From the NCBI RefSeq assembly GCF_014193255.1, contig NZ_JACHZB010000001.1, forward strand, positions 962,018-1,026,017: a DNA stretch of 64,000 nt, in the 5' to 3' direction. Shown here piece after piece: positions 38,616 through 47,072 of this stretch. The notes beneath the pieces are model-generated. The model was not told the origin of the DNA. It did not search any database and saw only the letters and a program-made list of their open reading frames with translations. Source of the stretch: Rhizobium sp. BK196. GTDB taxonomy: Bacteria > Pseudomonadota > Alphaproteobacteria > Rhizobiales > Rhizobiaceae. Numbering within the stretch: position 1 is the stretch's first letter; the number at the start of each line of letters is the position of its first letter. The position numbers and the translations under genes are program-made.

Positions 38616-39467
38616 ATGACACGGCGCGAAATCCTTCCCGGTTTTGTGTCCGGCAGCGATTTCCGCGCCTTTCTGGCCCTCCAGCCCGAAGCGATCCTGA
38701 TCGAAATATCAGGCACCCAGGGCTCGACACCGCGCGAGACAGGCACCTTCATGCTGGTTTCGGCGGCAAGCCTCTGGGGCACAATCGGCGGCGGCCAATT
38801 CGAATTCATCGCCATCGGCAATGCCCGCGAATTGATCGCCGGCACCGGCGGCAGAGATGTGATGGACATTCCGCTGGGGCCGGAAATCGGCCAGTGCTGC
38901 GGCGGCCGCACGCAACTGCGCTTCCGGCCTGTGACAGATGCAGTCAGGGATGAACTGGAGAGAAGGCAGGAGAGTGAAGCCGGACGCCGGCCGGAAGTCT
39001 ATGTCTTCGGAGCAGGCCATGTCGGCCGTGCGCTCGCCGCGGCACTCGCGCCTTTGCCCCTCTCCGTCACCGTCATCGAGACACGGCAGGGCGAGCTTGC
39101 CAATCTCCCGGTTTCGACGAAATGCCGCCTCGTACCGATGCCGGAGGCGTTGGTGAAGGAGATGTCCGCAGGCGCGGCGCTCGTCATCCTCACGCACGAT
39201 CATGCGCTGGATTTCCTGATCGCCCGCGAAGCGCTCGTTCGCACCGACCTTGCCTATATCGGCATGATCGGCTCGGCTACCAAACGGGCGACATTTGCAA
39301 GCTGGCTTTCACGCGAGGCAGGCGGCGAGCGCTCCTGGCTGGAGCGCCTCACCTTGCCGATCGGCGGATCGGCTGTGAAGGACAAGCGCCCCGAAGTGAT
39401 CGCCGCGATGACCGCAGCCGAAATCCTGACCGCACTGGCGGCTTACCGCGACCGATCATCCTCATAA
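38616..39467 (+). CDS. xdhC: xanthine dehydrogenase accessory protein XdhC
   Basis: A 283-aa XdhC/CoxI-family protein. The N-terminal GTQGSTPRETGTFML segment, TIGGGQFE and QCCGGR precede a Rossmann domain (VYVFGAGHVGRALAAAL) and the C-terminal IGMIGSATKRATF block. It binds the sulfurated molybdenum cofactor and inserts it into XdhB. It starts 2 bases after xdhB. Its 3' end overlaps the convergent small DUF1127-like gene by 25 bases. Confidence 0.93.
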   Translation: MTRREILPGFVSGSDFRAFLALQPEAILIEISGTQGSTPRETGTFMLVSAASLWGTIGGGQFEFIAIGNARELIAGTGGRDVMDIPLGPEIGQCCGGRTQLRFRPVTDAVRDELERRQESEAGRRPEVYVFGAGHVGRALAAALAPLPLSVTVIETRQGELANLPVSTKCRLVPMPEALVKEMSAGAALVILTHDHALDFLIAREALVRTDLAYIGMIGSATKRATFASWLSREAGGERSWLERLTLPIGGSAVKDKRPEVIAAMTAAEILTALAAYRDRSSS

Positions 39468-39640
39468 CGCGGATCCCGTCCGTCCAGGAAACCGAGATCT
39501 CGCTTGATGCGATCGGGCGTGACCTCAATATCCAGCCGCGGCACCCGGCTGCCGATCCCACGGGCCAGCCGGCGAATAACGGTGGTGATCAATGCCTCTC
39601 TTGCGGGAGAATGGTTCGCTTCGATAGCTTGGCAATCCAT
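39443..39640 (-). CDS. small DUF1127-like protein
   Basis: A 65-aa protein whose C-terminal half (IEVTPDRIKRDLGFLDGRDP) resembles the end of DUF1127/YjiS-like small proteins (the D-I-G-x-x-x-x-x-I-x-R-D pattern). The start at 39640 has AGGTGAT upstream; the frame is open further but that part is not conserved. Small arginine-rich proteins of this class affect RNA turnover and phosphate/carbon metabolism in Agrobacterium. It diverges from the LysR gene and its tail overlaps xdhC. Confidence 0.65.
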   Translation of the reverse strand: MDCQAIEANHSPAREALITTVIRRLARGIGSRVPRLDIEVTPDRIKRDLGFLDGRDPRYEDDRSR

Positions 39641-39668
39641 GATATCACCTTGATGGTTTGATGAGACG

Positions 39669-39698
39669 ATTGCAGTTTGCCGGGAAAAATGCTGCAAT
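39669..39698. promoter_or_regulatory. LysR-type dyad between DUF1127-like and LysR genes
   Basis: ATTGCAG (39669-39675) and CTGCAAT (39692-39698) are exact reverse complements with a 16-base spacer. The location in the divergent spacer 43-72 bases before the LysR ATG fits an autoregulatory LysR site. Confidence 0.5.
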
Positions 39699-39740
39699 TC
39701 CAATCGAACAACCGTCTGCATCCATAAAGAGAACTTATCC

Positions 39741-40637
39741 ATGAAACTGTCGAAGCAGTTCCCGCTGAATGCGCTTCGCGTGTTCGAAGCCGTGGCCCGG
39801 CTCGGCAGTTTCACCAGGGCCGGCCACGAGCTCGGCATGACGCAGACGGCCGTCAGCTACCAGATCAAGCTTCTGGAGGAGAATATCGGCGCGCCGCTCT
39901 TCCTGCGCATGCCGCGTCAGATTGAGCTGACGGAAGCGGGCGAACATCTCGCGCCCAGGGTCTCGGAGGCCTTCGCCATCCTCGTCGAAGCCATGGCTTC
40001 GATGCGCAAGACAACAGAAGAAACCCTGACGATTCATTCGACGGCGACTTTTGCCCAGCAATGGCTCTCGCGCTATCTGGGCTCGTTCCAGCTAGAATTT
40101 CCTCATATTGCCGTGAGGCTCGTTACCTCGGGCCATATCGTGGACTTCCAGAAAGAGGCCGCCGATGTCGCCATCCGCTGGGGCCGCGGCGATTGGCCAG
40201 GCCTCATCAGTCATCGCATCATGAAACTCGACTTCGCCCCCATGCTGAGCCCGAAGCTCGCAGCCGAGATCGGCGGCGTCCACGAGCCGGAAGATCTTTT
40301 GAAACTAGCCCTGATCAGCGCCGGCGATCCTTGGTGGGCGCAATGGTTTGCTGCCGCTGGCGTCAAGGACCCCGATCTCTCCCGCTATCCGAAAAGCGAA
40401 TTCGGCACCCAGATCCTCGATGCCAGCATCGCCATCGCGGGTGGCGGTGTCGCCATGCTCAATCCCGGCCACTTCCAGGACGATGTCGCCGCCGGCAGGC
40501 TTTACCAGCCCTTCGAACTGACGGGCAGCGACGGCCGCGATTACTGGCTTGCCTATCCCGAAAACAGGCGGAACGTGCCGAAAATCAGAAATTTCCGGAA
40601 ATGGCTGCTGGAGAAATTCGATGTGCAGCAGGCCTGA
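39741..40637 (+). CDS. LysR-family regulator, GcvA-like
   Basis: A 298-aa regulator: the HTH (FPLNALRVFEAVARLGSFTRAGHELGMTQTAVSYQIKLLEENIGAPLF) belongs to the GcvA subgroup, and a periplasmic-binding-like effector domain follows. It diverges from a DUF1127-like gene, a pairing frequent in rhizobia. Its place between xdhC and puuD makes purine-linked control possible, but the sequence does not show the effector. Confidence 0.88.
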   Translation: MKLSKQFPLNALRVFEAVARLGSFTRAGHELGMTQTAVSYQIKLLEENIGAPLFLRMPRQIELTEAGEHLAPRVSEAFAILVEAMASMRKTTEETLTIHSTATFAQQWLSRYLGSFQLEFPHIAVRLVTSGHIVDFQKEAADVAIRWGRGDWPGLISHRIMKLDFAPMLSPKLAAEIGGVHEPEDLLKLALISAGDPWWAQWFAAAGVKDPDLSRYPKSEFGTQILDASIAIAGGGVAMLNPGHFQDDVAAGRLYQPFELTGSDGRDYWLAYPENRRNVPKIRNFRKWLLEKFDVQQA

Positions 40638-40671
40638 TCGTGCCGTGAAAATGGAAGAGAGTGCGTGTGGC

Positions 40672-41004
40672 TCAGTAACCCATGTCCGGTGCATAAAAAC
40701 ATCGCGGCGTATCCTCGTTCGGGAAGAGGCAGATGTGATAATCGCTGTCGCCCGAATGCATTGCCTTGGTCATCGGCAGCAGAAAGACGTGATAGCGTGT
40801 CACAAGCCGGTGATCGCCAGGCTTCAGCGTCACGCGATAGCCATCCGGGGTAATGGCAACGGTCTTGGACGGGATCATCTGGCAATCGCCGTTATGAGCA
40901 TCTCCGTTGCAACAGTAGGGGTCGTAACTCCATCCTGTGGGTGCGTCGTGGGCTGTCGCGAACGACGCATAAGCAATCATCACACATGTCAGAATGCTGC
41001 GCAT
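40672..41004 (-). CDS. small exported Cys-rich protein
   Basis: A 110-aa protein with a signal peptide (MRSILTCVMIAYASFATA) and a mature start HDAPTGWSYDPYCC followed by GDC. This D-A-P-x-G-W-x-Y...CC pattern occurs in small uncharacterised periplasmic proteins of rhizobia. Three further features, a YRVTLKPGDH segment, an HICLFP segment and a CFYAPD end, suggest a compact disulfide-stabilised fold. Function unknown. It is convergent with the LysR gene. Confidence 0.7.
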   Translation of the reverse strand: MRSILTCVMIAYASFATAHDAPTGWSYDPYCCNGDAHNGDCQMIPSKTVAITPDGYRVTLKPGDHRLVTRYHVFLLPMTKAMHSGDSDYHICLFPNEDTPRCFYAPDMGY

Positions 41005-41333
41005 GGGCATCTTCTCCGTTGATGAATGCGCCGCGGTTTCGTGCGGTTTCCACCTCATTCCGGCGGCTTGTGTTTTAAAACTGTAATCCCATCTTCACAT
41101 TTCAGGAAATCGTTTGCTCCACATCGGAGCATACGCGGCGGATAAGATGTCGCAGAAATTAGTGGTTTTTTAAGGCATGCGAACGCGACGCCGGCCCCGC
41201 AGCGCTGCACACGGCCGGCTCGCCACCTCAAACTGCGATGAACAGATATTCAAATGGAAGAGCAGCGATAGACCCGGAGCCGGGTTGAAACCGGAAACCG
41301 GACTGTCGGATGGAGGCGGAGGACTGCCCGCTC
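41005..41333. other. 329-base spacer without a supported gene
   Basis: Short frames here lack ribosome sites and recognisable sequence. The left part holds the promoter of the exported Cys-rich protein. The right part contains a run of CCGG-rich dyads, including ACCCGG-AG-CCGGGT (41272-41285), which may end the minus-strand zinc-ribbon transcript, but there is no T-run. Confidence 0.5.
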
Positions 41334-41525
41334 TTAGTGCTTCTTCTGCTGCTCGGAGGCCGCGACGCGGTTCAGCATCGCGACCATTTTCGTCTTGATC
41401 GAACCATAGGTGCCGAGCTCGAAATTGCAGCTGAAGCAGGTGATGATGTCGCTGTCGATCGGCTGCGGGCGCGGAAACTTCATGCGCGTGTTGCGGCACT
41501 TCGGGCAAGGGACTTCGATCTGCAT
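41334..41525 (-). CDS. small zinc-ribbon protein
   Basis: A 63-aa protein with two CxxC knuckles, CPKC (7-10) and CFSC (30-33), a standard zinc-ribbon spacing. The rest is basic (RNTRMKFPRP at 11-20 and a C-terminal AASEQQKKH), suggesting nucleic-acid binding. Small proteins of this kind are conserved in rhizobia but uncharacterised. It stands alone on the minus strand upstream of the divergent puuD. Confidence 0.7.
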   Translation of the reverse strand: MQIEVPCPKCRNTRMKFPRPQPIDSDIITCFSCNFELGTYGSIKTKMVAMLNRVAASEQQKKH

Positions 41526-41692
41526 GTTTCAGCGGCTCCTTAATAGCATGGTTGCCGATGCCTTAGCACAAATGCCGCACCCGGCAAGCTCTTCCTGCAA
41601 TCTCCACTGCGGCAAGAAACCCCACGTGCCCCCTTTCCTCACGCCGGAATTTCTCGCAATCTCACGAGTCGGAAGAAGAACAGGGGAACTGA

Positions 41693-42931
41693 ATGTATGA
41701 ATATGCAATAGCCTGGGAGTGGCTGGCCTTTGCGGCGCGCTGGTTCCACGTCGTTACCGCGATCGCCTGGATCGGGTCGTCCTTCTATTTCATCGCGCTC
41801 GACCTCGGCCTGGTGAAGCGCCCGCATCTGCCCGTTGGTGTTCACGGCGAGGAATGGCAGGTCCACGGCGGCGGCTTCTACCACATCCAGAAATACCTGG
41901 TGGCGCCAGCCGAGATGCCGGAACACCTGACCTGGTTCAAGTATGAGAGCTATTTCACCTGGCTCTCGGGCTTCCTGATGCTCTGCATCGTCTATTACGG
42001 CGGCGCCGATCTCTTTCTTATCGACCGCCATGTGCTGGATATTTCCAAACCGGTGGCAATCCTGATCTCGCTCGCTTCTCTTGGCTTTGGCTGGATCGTC
42101 TACGACCTGCTCTGCAAGTCGCCGCTCGGCAAAAACACCTGGGGCCTGATGGCGGTCCTCTATGTCGTGCTGGTCTTCATGGCCTGGGGCTATACGCAGG
42201 TCTTCACCGGCCGCGCCGCCTTCCTGCATCTCGGCGCCTTCACCGCCACGATCATGTCGGCCAATGTCTTCATGATCATCATTCCCAACCAGAAGATCGT
42301 CGTCGCCGACCTGATCGCCGGTCGCACGCCGGATGCGAAATATGGCTATATGGCCAAGCAGCGCTCGCTCCATAACAACTACCTGACGCTGCCCGTCATC
42401 TTCTTCATGCTGTCGAACCACTATCCGCTGGCCTTCGGCACCGCCTTCAACTGGGTGATTGCGGCACTGGTCTTCCTGATGGGCGTCACGATCCGCCACT
42501 GGTTCAACACCACCCATGCTCGGAAAGGCAGGCCGACCTGGACCTGGATCGTCACCGTCGTGCTCTTCATCCTCATCATGTGGCTATCGACGGCACCGAA
42601 GATCCTGACCGGCGAGGATCAGAGCGCTTCCGTTGCCCCCGCCTTCCAGCAATTTGCCGGCGATCGACATTTTTCCGCCGTCAAACAGCTGATCGGCACA
42701 CGCTGTTCCATGTGCCATGCGGCAGAGCCGGTCTATGAGGGTATCGCCCGGCCGCCGAAGGGCGTAATCTTGGAAAATGACGCAGAAATCGCTGCGCACG
42801 CCCGGGAAATCTATATACAGGCGGGCCGCAGCCATGCCATGCCGCCGGGGAATGTGACCGACATCACACCGGATGAGCGCAAGCTGCTCGTCGCCTGGTT
42901 CGAAAGCGCAGTCGAAGGCAAACAAGAATGA
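41693..42931 (+). CDS. puuD: urate hydroxylase PuuD (membrane-bound urate oxidase)
   Basis: A 412-aa inner-membrane enzyme with about eight helices (DUF989/PuuD family) converting urate to 5-hydroxyisourate. The C-terminal cytochrome c domain has the heme motif CSMCH (Cys338, Cys341, His342) and a distal Met region (SHAMPPGNVTDIT), as in the Agrobacterium enzyme. It links xanthine dehydrogenase activity to ureide catabolism and overlaps guaD by 4 bases (ATGA). Confidence 0.92.
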   Translation: MYEYAIAWEWLAFAARWFHVVTAIAWIGSSFYFIALDLGLVKRPHLPVGVHGEEWQVHGGGFYHIQKYLVAPAEMPEHLTWFKYESYFTWLSGFLMLCIVYYGGADLFLIDRHVLDISKPVAILISLASLGFGWIVYDLLCKSPLGKNTWGLMAVLYVVLVFMAWGYTQVFTGRAAFLHLGAFTATIMSANVFMIIIPNQKIVVADLIAGRTPDAKYGYMAKQRSLHNNYLTLPVIFFMLSNHYPLAFGTAFNWVIAALVFLMGVTIRHWFNTTHARKGRPTWTWIVTVVLFILIMWLSTAPKILTGEDQSASVAPAFQQFAGDRHFSAVKQLIGTRCSMCHAAEPVYEGIARPPKGVILENDAEIAAHAREIYIQAGRSHAMPPGNVTDITPDERKLLVAWFESAVEGKQE

Positions 42932-44235
42932 CCATGACACTCCTGCGCGGGCGCCTACTCTCCTTCCGCCGCGCTCCGCTCAGCCTCGCCGATAGCGAGA
43001 GCTATTTCTACGAGACAGACGGTGGTCTGTTGATCGAGAACGGCATCATCGCAGCTGTCGGCACCTATACCGACGTCAAGGCCAGGGCACCTGCCGAGGT
43101 CGCCGAAATCGATCACCGCCCGCATCTGATCATGCCCGGCCTCATCGACATGCATCTGCATTTCCCGCAGATGCAGGTGATCGCTTCCTATGCCGCAAAC
43201 CTTCTGGAATGGCTGAATACCTACACGTTCCCGGAGGAGTGTCGCTTCGTCGAAAGCGCCCATGCCGAGAAGATTGCCAAGCATTTCTACGACGAGTTGA
43301 TCCGCCACGGCACGACGACGGCCGTCGCCTATTGCTCGGTTCACAAGACCTCGGCCGATGCCTATTTCGCGGAAGCCATGCGCCGCAACATGCGCATGGT
43401 CGGCGGCAAGGTGATGATGGACCGCAATGCGCCGCAAGGCCTGCTCGATACGCCTGAGATGGGCTACGACGAGACCCGGCAGGTGATCGCCGACTGGCAC
43501 GGTAAGGGCCGCAACCATGTCGCCATCACGCCGCGCTTCGCGATCACTTCCACGCCGGCCCAGATGGAGGCAACGGCAGCCCTCGTCCGCGAATTCCCCG
43601 ATCTGCACATTCAGACGCATCTGTCGGAAAACCACGACGAGATCAAATTCACCTGCCAACTCTATCCTGAGGCGGCCGACTACACCGATATCTACGCCCG
43701 CTATGGCCTGCTTGGGCCGAAAAGCCTCTTCGGCCATGCCATCCACCTTTCAGACCGCGAAGCCGATGCCATGAGCGAGAGCGGCGCAGTCGCCGTCCAT
43801 TGCCCGACCTCGAACCTCTTCCTCGGTTCCGGCCTCTTCCCGCTGAAGGTGCTCGCCCGCCGCGAAAAGCCGGTGCGTATCGGTGTCGCCACCGATATCG
43901 GCGGGGGCTCCAGCTATTCCATGCTGCGGACGATGGACGAAGCCTACAAGATCCAGCAATTGCTCGGTGAGCGCCTGAACCCGCTCGACAGCTATTACCA
44001 CATGACGCTCGGCAATGCCGAGGCGCTGTCACTCACCGACAGGATCGGCACGCTGGAACCAGGCACCGAGGCAGACCTCGTCGTTCTCAATGCCACCGCA
44101 ACACCGGCCATGGCCCTGAAAATGGAGGTCGTAAAGACGCTTCCGGAGGAACTGTTTCTGCTGCAGACGATGGGTGACGACCGCGCCGTTGCGGAAACTT
44201 ATGTGGCGGGCGTCGCGATGAAAGGCGGGCTTTAG
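42928..44235 (+). CDS. guaD: guanine deaminase
   Basis: A 435-aa amidohydrolase converting guanine to xanthine. The zinc motif MHLHFPQMQ is complete; the downstream HLSENHDEI, FGHAIHL and ATDIGGGSSYSML blocks supply the remaining His/Asp ligands and are characteristic of guanine deaminases. It is translationally coupled to puuD, so adenine, guanine and xanthine flow to the same urate route. Confidence 0.93.
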   Translation: MTMTLLRGRLLSFRRAPLSLADSESYFYETDGGLLIENGIIAAVGTYTDVKARAPAEVAEIDHRPHLIMPGLIDMHLHFPQMQVIASYAANLLEWLNTYTFPEECRFVESAHAEKIAKHFYDELIRHGTTTAVAYCSVHKTSADAYFAEAMRRNMRMVGGKVMMDRNAPQGLLDTPEMGYDETRQVIADWHGKGRNHVAITPRFAITSTPAQMEATAALVREFPDLHIQTHLSENHDEIKFTCQLYPEAADYTDIYARYGLLGPKSLFGHAIHLSDREADAMSESGAVAVHCPTSNLFLGSGLFPLKVLARREKPVRIGVATDIGGGSSYSMLRTMDEAYKIQQLLGERLNPLDSYYHMTLGNAEALSLTDRIGTLEPGTEADLVVLNATATPAMALKMEVVKTLPEELFLLQTMGDDRAVAETYVAGVAMKGGL

Positions 44236-44292
44236 CAGGGCAGTGGCCTCACGGCAAACTCCTCTGAAATCAAATACCAAAGGCTGAAGAAG

Positions 44293-44309
44293 CGTGGTAT
44301 TCGACCACG
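44293..44309. promoter_or_regulatory. 6-5-6 dyad before lldD (putative operator)
   Basis: CGTGGT (44293-44298) and ACCACG (44304-44309) are exact reverse complements around 5 bases, 24 bases upstream of the lldD ATG. The TGGT/ACCA half-sites resemble those of FadR-subfamily GntR regulators such as LldR, although the spacing is longer than their usual TGGT-N3-ACCA. Confidence 0.45.
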
Positions 44310-44332
44310 TCATCAGATGTGAAAGTTTGCTC

Positions 44333-45475
44333 ATGACCAAGCCGCTGACCATCGCCGATCTCAAGAATATGGCTCAGCGCCGCGTCCCGAAGATGTTCTT
44401 CGACTACGCGGATTCCGGCGCCTGGACGGAATCGACCTACGCCGCCAACGAAGCCGATTTCCGCGACATCAAGCTGCGCCAGCGCGTGCTGGTCGATATG
44501 AGCAACCGCACGCTCGAAACCACGATGATCGGCCAAAAGGTGTCGATGCCGGTGGCCCTTGCTCCAACAGGCATGACCGGCATGCAGCACGCCGATGGCG
44601 AGATGCTGGCGGCGCGCGCGGCGGAAGAATTCGGCGTGCCCTTCACGCTCTCGACCATGAGCATCTGCTCGATCGAAGATGTCGCCTCCGTCACGACGAA
44701 GCCCTTCTGGTTTCAGCTCTATGTCATGCGCGACCGAGGCTTCGTGCTCGATCTCATCAACCGCGCCAAGGCCGCCAAATGCTCTGCACTGGTGCTGACC
44801 GCCGACCTGCAGATTATCGGCCAGCGCCACAAGGACCTGCGCAACGGCCTCTCGGCACCTCCGAAACTCACGCCGAAGCATATCTGGCAGATGGCGACGC
44901 GCCCTTTCTGGTGCATGGAGATGATGAAGACGAAGCGCCGCAGCTTCGGCAACATCGTCGGCCACGCCAAAGGCCTCGCCGATCTTCCCTCGATCACGAC
45001 TTTCGCGAATGAACAATTCGACCCGCAGCTATCGTGGAGAGATGTCGCTTGGATCAAGGAACAATGGGGCGGCCCGCTGATCATCAAGGGTATCCTCGAT
45101 GTCGAGGACGCCAGGCACGCCGCCGAAACCGGCGCCGATGCCATCATCGTCTCCAATCACGGCGGCCGCCAGCTCGATGGCGCCCCTTCATCGATCAGCA
45201 TGCTCCCCAGGATCGTCGATGCTGTCGCCGACCGCATCGAGGTGCATCTCGATGGCGGCATCCGTTCCGGGCAGGACGTGTTGAAAGCCGTAGCGCTCGG
45301 TGCCCGCGGCACCTATATCGGCCGGCCGTTCCTTTATGGACTTGGCGCCATGGGCAAGGACGGTGTCGCGCTGGCACTCGAGATCATCCGCAAGGAGATG
45401 GACATCACCATGGCATTGTGCGGCAAGCGCGATATCAAGGATGTCGACTCCTCGATCATCGCCGGACGGCAGTGA
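44333..45475 (+). CDS. lldD: L-lactate dehydrogenase (FMN-dependent)
   Basis: A 380-aa alpha-hydroxy-acid oxidase family enzyme (L-lactate to pyruvate, electrons to the quinone pool). It begins KPLTIADLKNMAQRRVPKMF and has the FMN-binding APTGMTGMQHADGE, LTADLQI, and the active-site SNHGGRQLDGA with catalytic His, followed by DGGIRSGQD. The ATG at 44333 matches the family; the open frame upstream spans a putative operator. It is the last backbone gene before the copper island. Confidence 0.92.
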   Translation: MTKPLTIADLKNMAQRRVPKMFFDYADSGAWTESTYAANEADFRDIKLRQRVLVDMSNRTLETTMIGQKVSMPVALAPTGMTGMQHADGEMLAARAAEEFGVPFTLSTMSICSIEDVASVTTKPFWFQLYVMRDRGFVLDLINRAKAAKCSALVLTADLQIIGQRHKDLRNGLSAPPKLTPKHIWQMATRPFWCMEMMKTKRRSFGNIVGHAKGLADLPSITTFANEQFDPQLSWRDVAWIKEQWGGPLIIKGILDVEDARHAAETGADAIIVSNHGGRQLDGAPSSISMLPRIVDAVADRIEVHLDGGIRSGQDVLKAVALGARGTYIGRPFLYGLGAMGKDGVALALEIIRKEMDITMALCGKRDIKDVDSSIIAGRQ

Positions 45476-45612
45476 GGGGCAGAATGCTGCAGAAGACGCG
45501 GCAATGCCGACGATCAACGCGAAGTTCAAGGCCCAAGATCGAGGGCCGGCCAAGACGCGCCCGCTGAAACGAGCCCGTTTTGGCCCTCACTTTCAGCGAT
45601 GTTTGCCGTGGT
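45476..45612. other. junction between backbone and copper island
   Basis: A 137-base spacer between the convergent lldD and cytochrome genes. No gene, tRNA or clear insertion-sequence end is visible. The gene content on either side differs sharply (central catabolism to the left, copper proteins to the right), so this is the likely left edge of the island. Confidence 0.45.
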
Positions 45613-46167
45613 TTACTCCATCCTGAACCGGGCATGGCAGGTCGTGCAGGTCTGCAGCAAGAGGTGGAAGACATGTTCAGCCGGCATCGCCGAGAGCTCC
45701 CGCTCATTGCGGACTTGGGTGCCGAGCGGACCCCCGCCCATGGCCTCTCCAGGCTTCATGCGCATGCTGGCCGGCATCGGTCCGGGGTTTTTCTCCGCGG
45801 CTGCGTCCAGCGCGACAGCATAATCGCGCAGGTCATTCGCGATGCGGTCGAACCGGTCGCGCTCCTCGATGATGTTCGGCTTGGCCTTCGATTGCGGGCT
45901 GGCCGCCTCGGATGCGAAGTGTCCGGAGAGAACACTTCCCGATCTGTCGCGGATGGTGTCGGCGGCCCATCTGAACTCGGCGGCCTTGTAGCTCCCCGGA
46001 TCCTTGAACATGCCGGAGATCGTCTTCGCCGCCGCGGCCATGGCTTTCATGTCCGCCTGCCGAAGGGCTAAGACATCCTCGGCCGCCGGCGACGGGATCG
46101 CCGTCAGCAGGACCGCTCCGACGACCGGGAGCAGTCCCCATCTCTTCACGTAAACCGTCTGTTTCAT
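45613..46167 (-). CDS. c-type cytochrome, cytochrome c-prime/c556-like
   Basis: A 184-aa exported protein: a signal peptide (GLLPVVGAVLLTAIPSPAA) precedes a four-helix-type domain whose only heme motif, CTTCH (Cys174, Cys177, His178), is at the extreme C-terminus, as in cytochrome c-prime/c556. Residues after MKAMAAAAKTISGMFKDPGSY match the family. ATG 46167 is used; an earlier ATG is possible but adds basic, non-signal sequence. It is the distal gene of a leftward cluster with Csp-like and DUF305 genes and could accept electrons released by copper oxidation. Confidence 0.78.
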   Translation of the reverse strand: MKQTVYVKRWGLLPVVGAVLLTAIPSPAAEDVLALRQADMKAMAAAAKTISGMFKDPGSYKAAEFRWAADTIRDRSGSVLSGHFASEAASPQSKAKPNIIEERDRFDRIANDLRDYAVALDAAAEKNPGPMPASMRMKPGEAMGGGPLGTQVRNERELSAMPAEHVFHLLLQTCTTCHARFRME

Positions 46168-46255
46168 GAGCGCTTCGTCTGAATCCGTCGCCTGCCACTT
46201 GCGACGGATATCCATTCTCATCTGGGCAGGAAGAGGGCGGCGGATGCGCGCTCGG

Positions 46256-46588
46256 TCACGCTGCCATCTTGCGGCAGCTCTCTGCACAGCGGCGGCACAC
46301 GTCGACGCAGCTCTGCATGTCGCCGATCCGTTCGCAGTCGTCGGCGCACTGGGCGCAGATTTCAGCGCATTCCCGGCAGACATGCTTATGGTGCTCCGAG
46401 CCGATCAGCATAAAATGCGCAGAGGTCCGGCAGATCTCCGCGCAGGCCATCATCAGCTTGAAGTGCGCAGGCTTCGTGTGCTCACCGCCCAGTTCCAGGC
46501 AATGGCCCATGGCCATCGACAGGCATTCGCCGTAGCAGGCCAGGCAGTTGTCGATGCAGGCCTTCATCTCAGTTGACATATGATGCAT
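46256..46588 (-). CDS. four-helix-bundle copper-binding protein (Csp/DUF326-like), 16 Cys
   Basis: A 110-aa protein with no signal peptide and 16 cysteines, most in C-x2/3-C pairs along predicted helices (MKACIDNCLACYGEC, CRECAEICAQCADDC, SCVDVCRRCAESC). This is the DUF326/Csp family, whose members store many Cu(I) ions inside a four-helix bundle lined with thiolates. The lack of an export signal suggests a cytosolic Csp3-type store. AGGAG is 9 bases before the ATG. It follows the DUF305 gene by 11 bases. Confidence 0.85.
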   Translation of the reverse strand: MHHMSTEMKACIDNCLACYGECLSMAMGHCLELGGEHTKPAHFKLMMACAEICRTSAHFMLIGSEHHKHVCRECAEICAQCADDCERIGDMQSCVDVCRRCAESCRKMAA

Positions 46589-46599
46589 GGCGCAATCTC

Positions 46600-47034
46600 C
46601 TATTTGACTTCCTTGTCGACCCACTTGGACATCTCCTCGATCTCCTTTTTCTGGGCTTCGATGACCTTCTGGGCCATCTGCTTGGCCTCGTCGTTGTCGC
46701 CATACTTGAGTTCGACCTCCGACATGCTGATCGCTCCCATGTGGTGGGCGATCATGCCGCAGACGAAGGAGACGTCAGCGTCCTTCTTCATCATTCCCTG
46801 CATCATATTCATGCCCATGGTCTTCATGCCTTCCATCGACGCCTTCTGATAGTCGGTCATTTCGCCCATGTGCATGTCCGCCGAGGACATGTCCGTCTTC
46901 GCTATGTCCATGCCCTGGGACTTGCATTTCTCCGGATAGGCCATTGTCGACTGGGCGGAGGCGCCCGACGGGAGGATTACGAAGGAGGCCGCGGCGGCCG
47001 CCATGGACAGGGCAAGGTTGGTGAACGTCTTCAT
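46600..47034 (-). CDS. DUF305 (CopM-like) exported protein
   Basis: A 144-aa protein with a signal peptide (ending ASA at about residue 27) and a DUF305 domain rich in Met and His: MSSADMHMGEM, MEGMKTMGMNMMQGMM and MIAHHMGAISMSEVE. DUF305 proteins such as cyanobacterial CopM bind Cu(I)/Cu(II) in the periplasm. The AHHMGAI motif is the family core. It is the middle gene of the leftward copper cluster. Confidence 0.86.
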   Translation of the reverse strand: MKTFTNLALSMAAAAASFVILPSGASAQSTMAYPEKCKSQGMDIAKTDMSSADMHMGEMTDYQKASMEGMKTMGMNMMQGMMKKDADVSFVCGMIAHHMGAISMSEVELKYGDNDEAKQMAQKVIEAQKKEIEEMSKWVDKEVK

Positions 47035-47072
47035 GTTTCGATCTCCGAAATCTGGTTGAGGGATGGTCGGTC

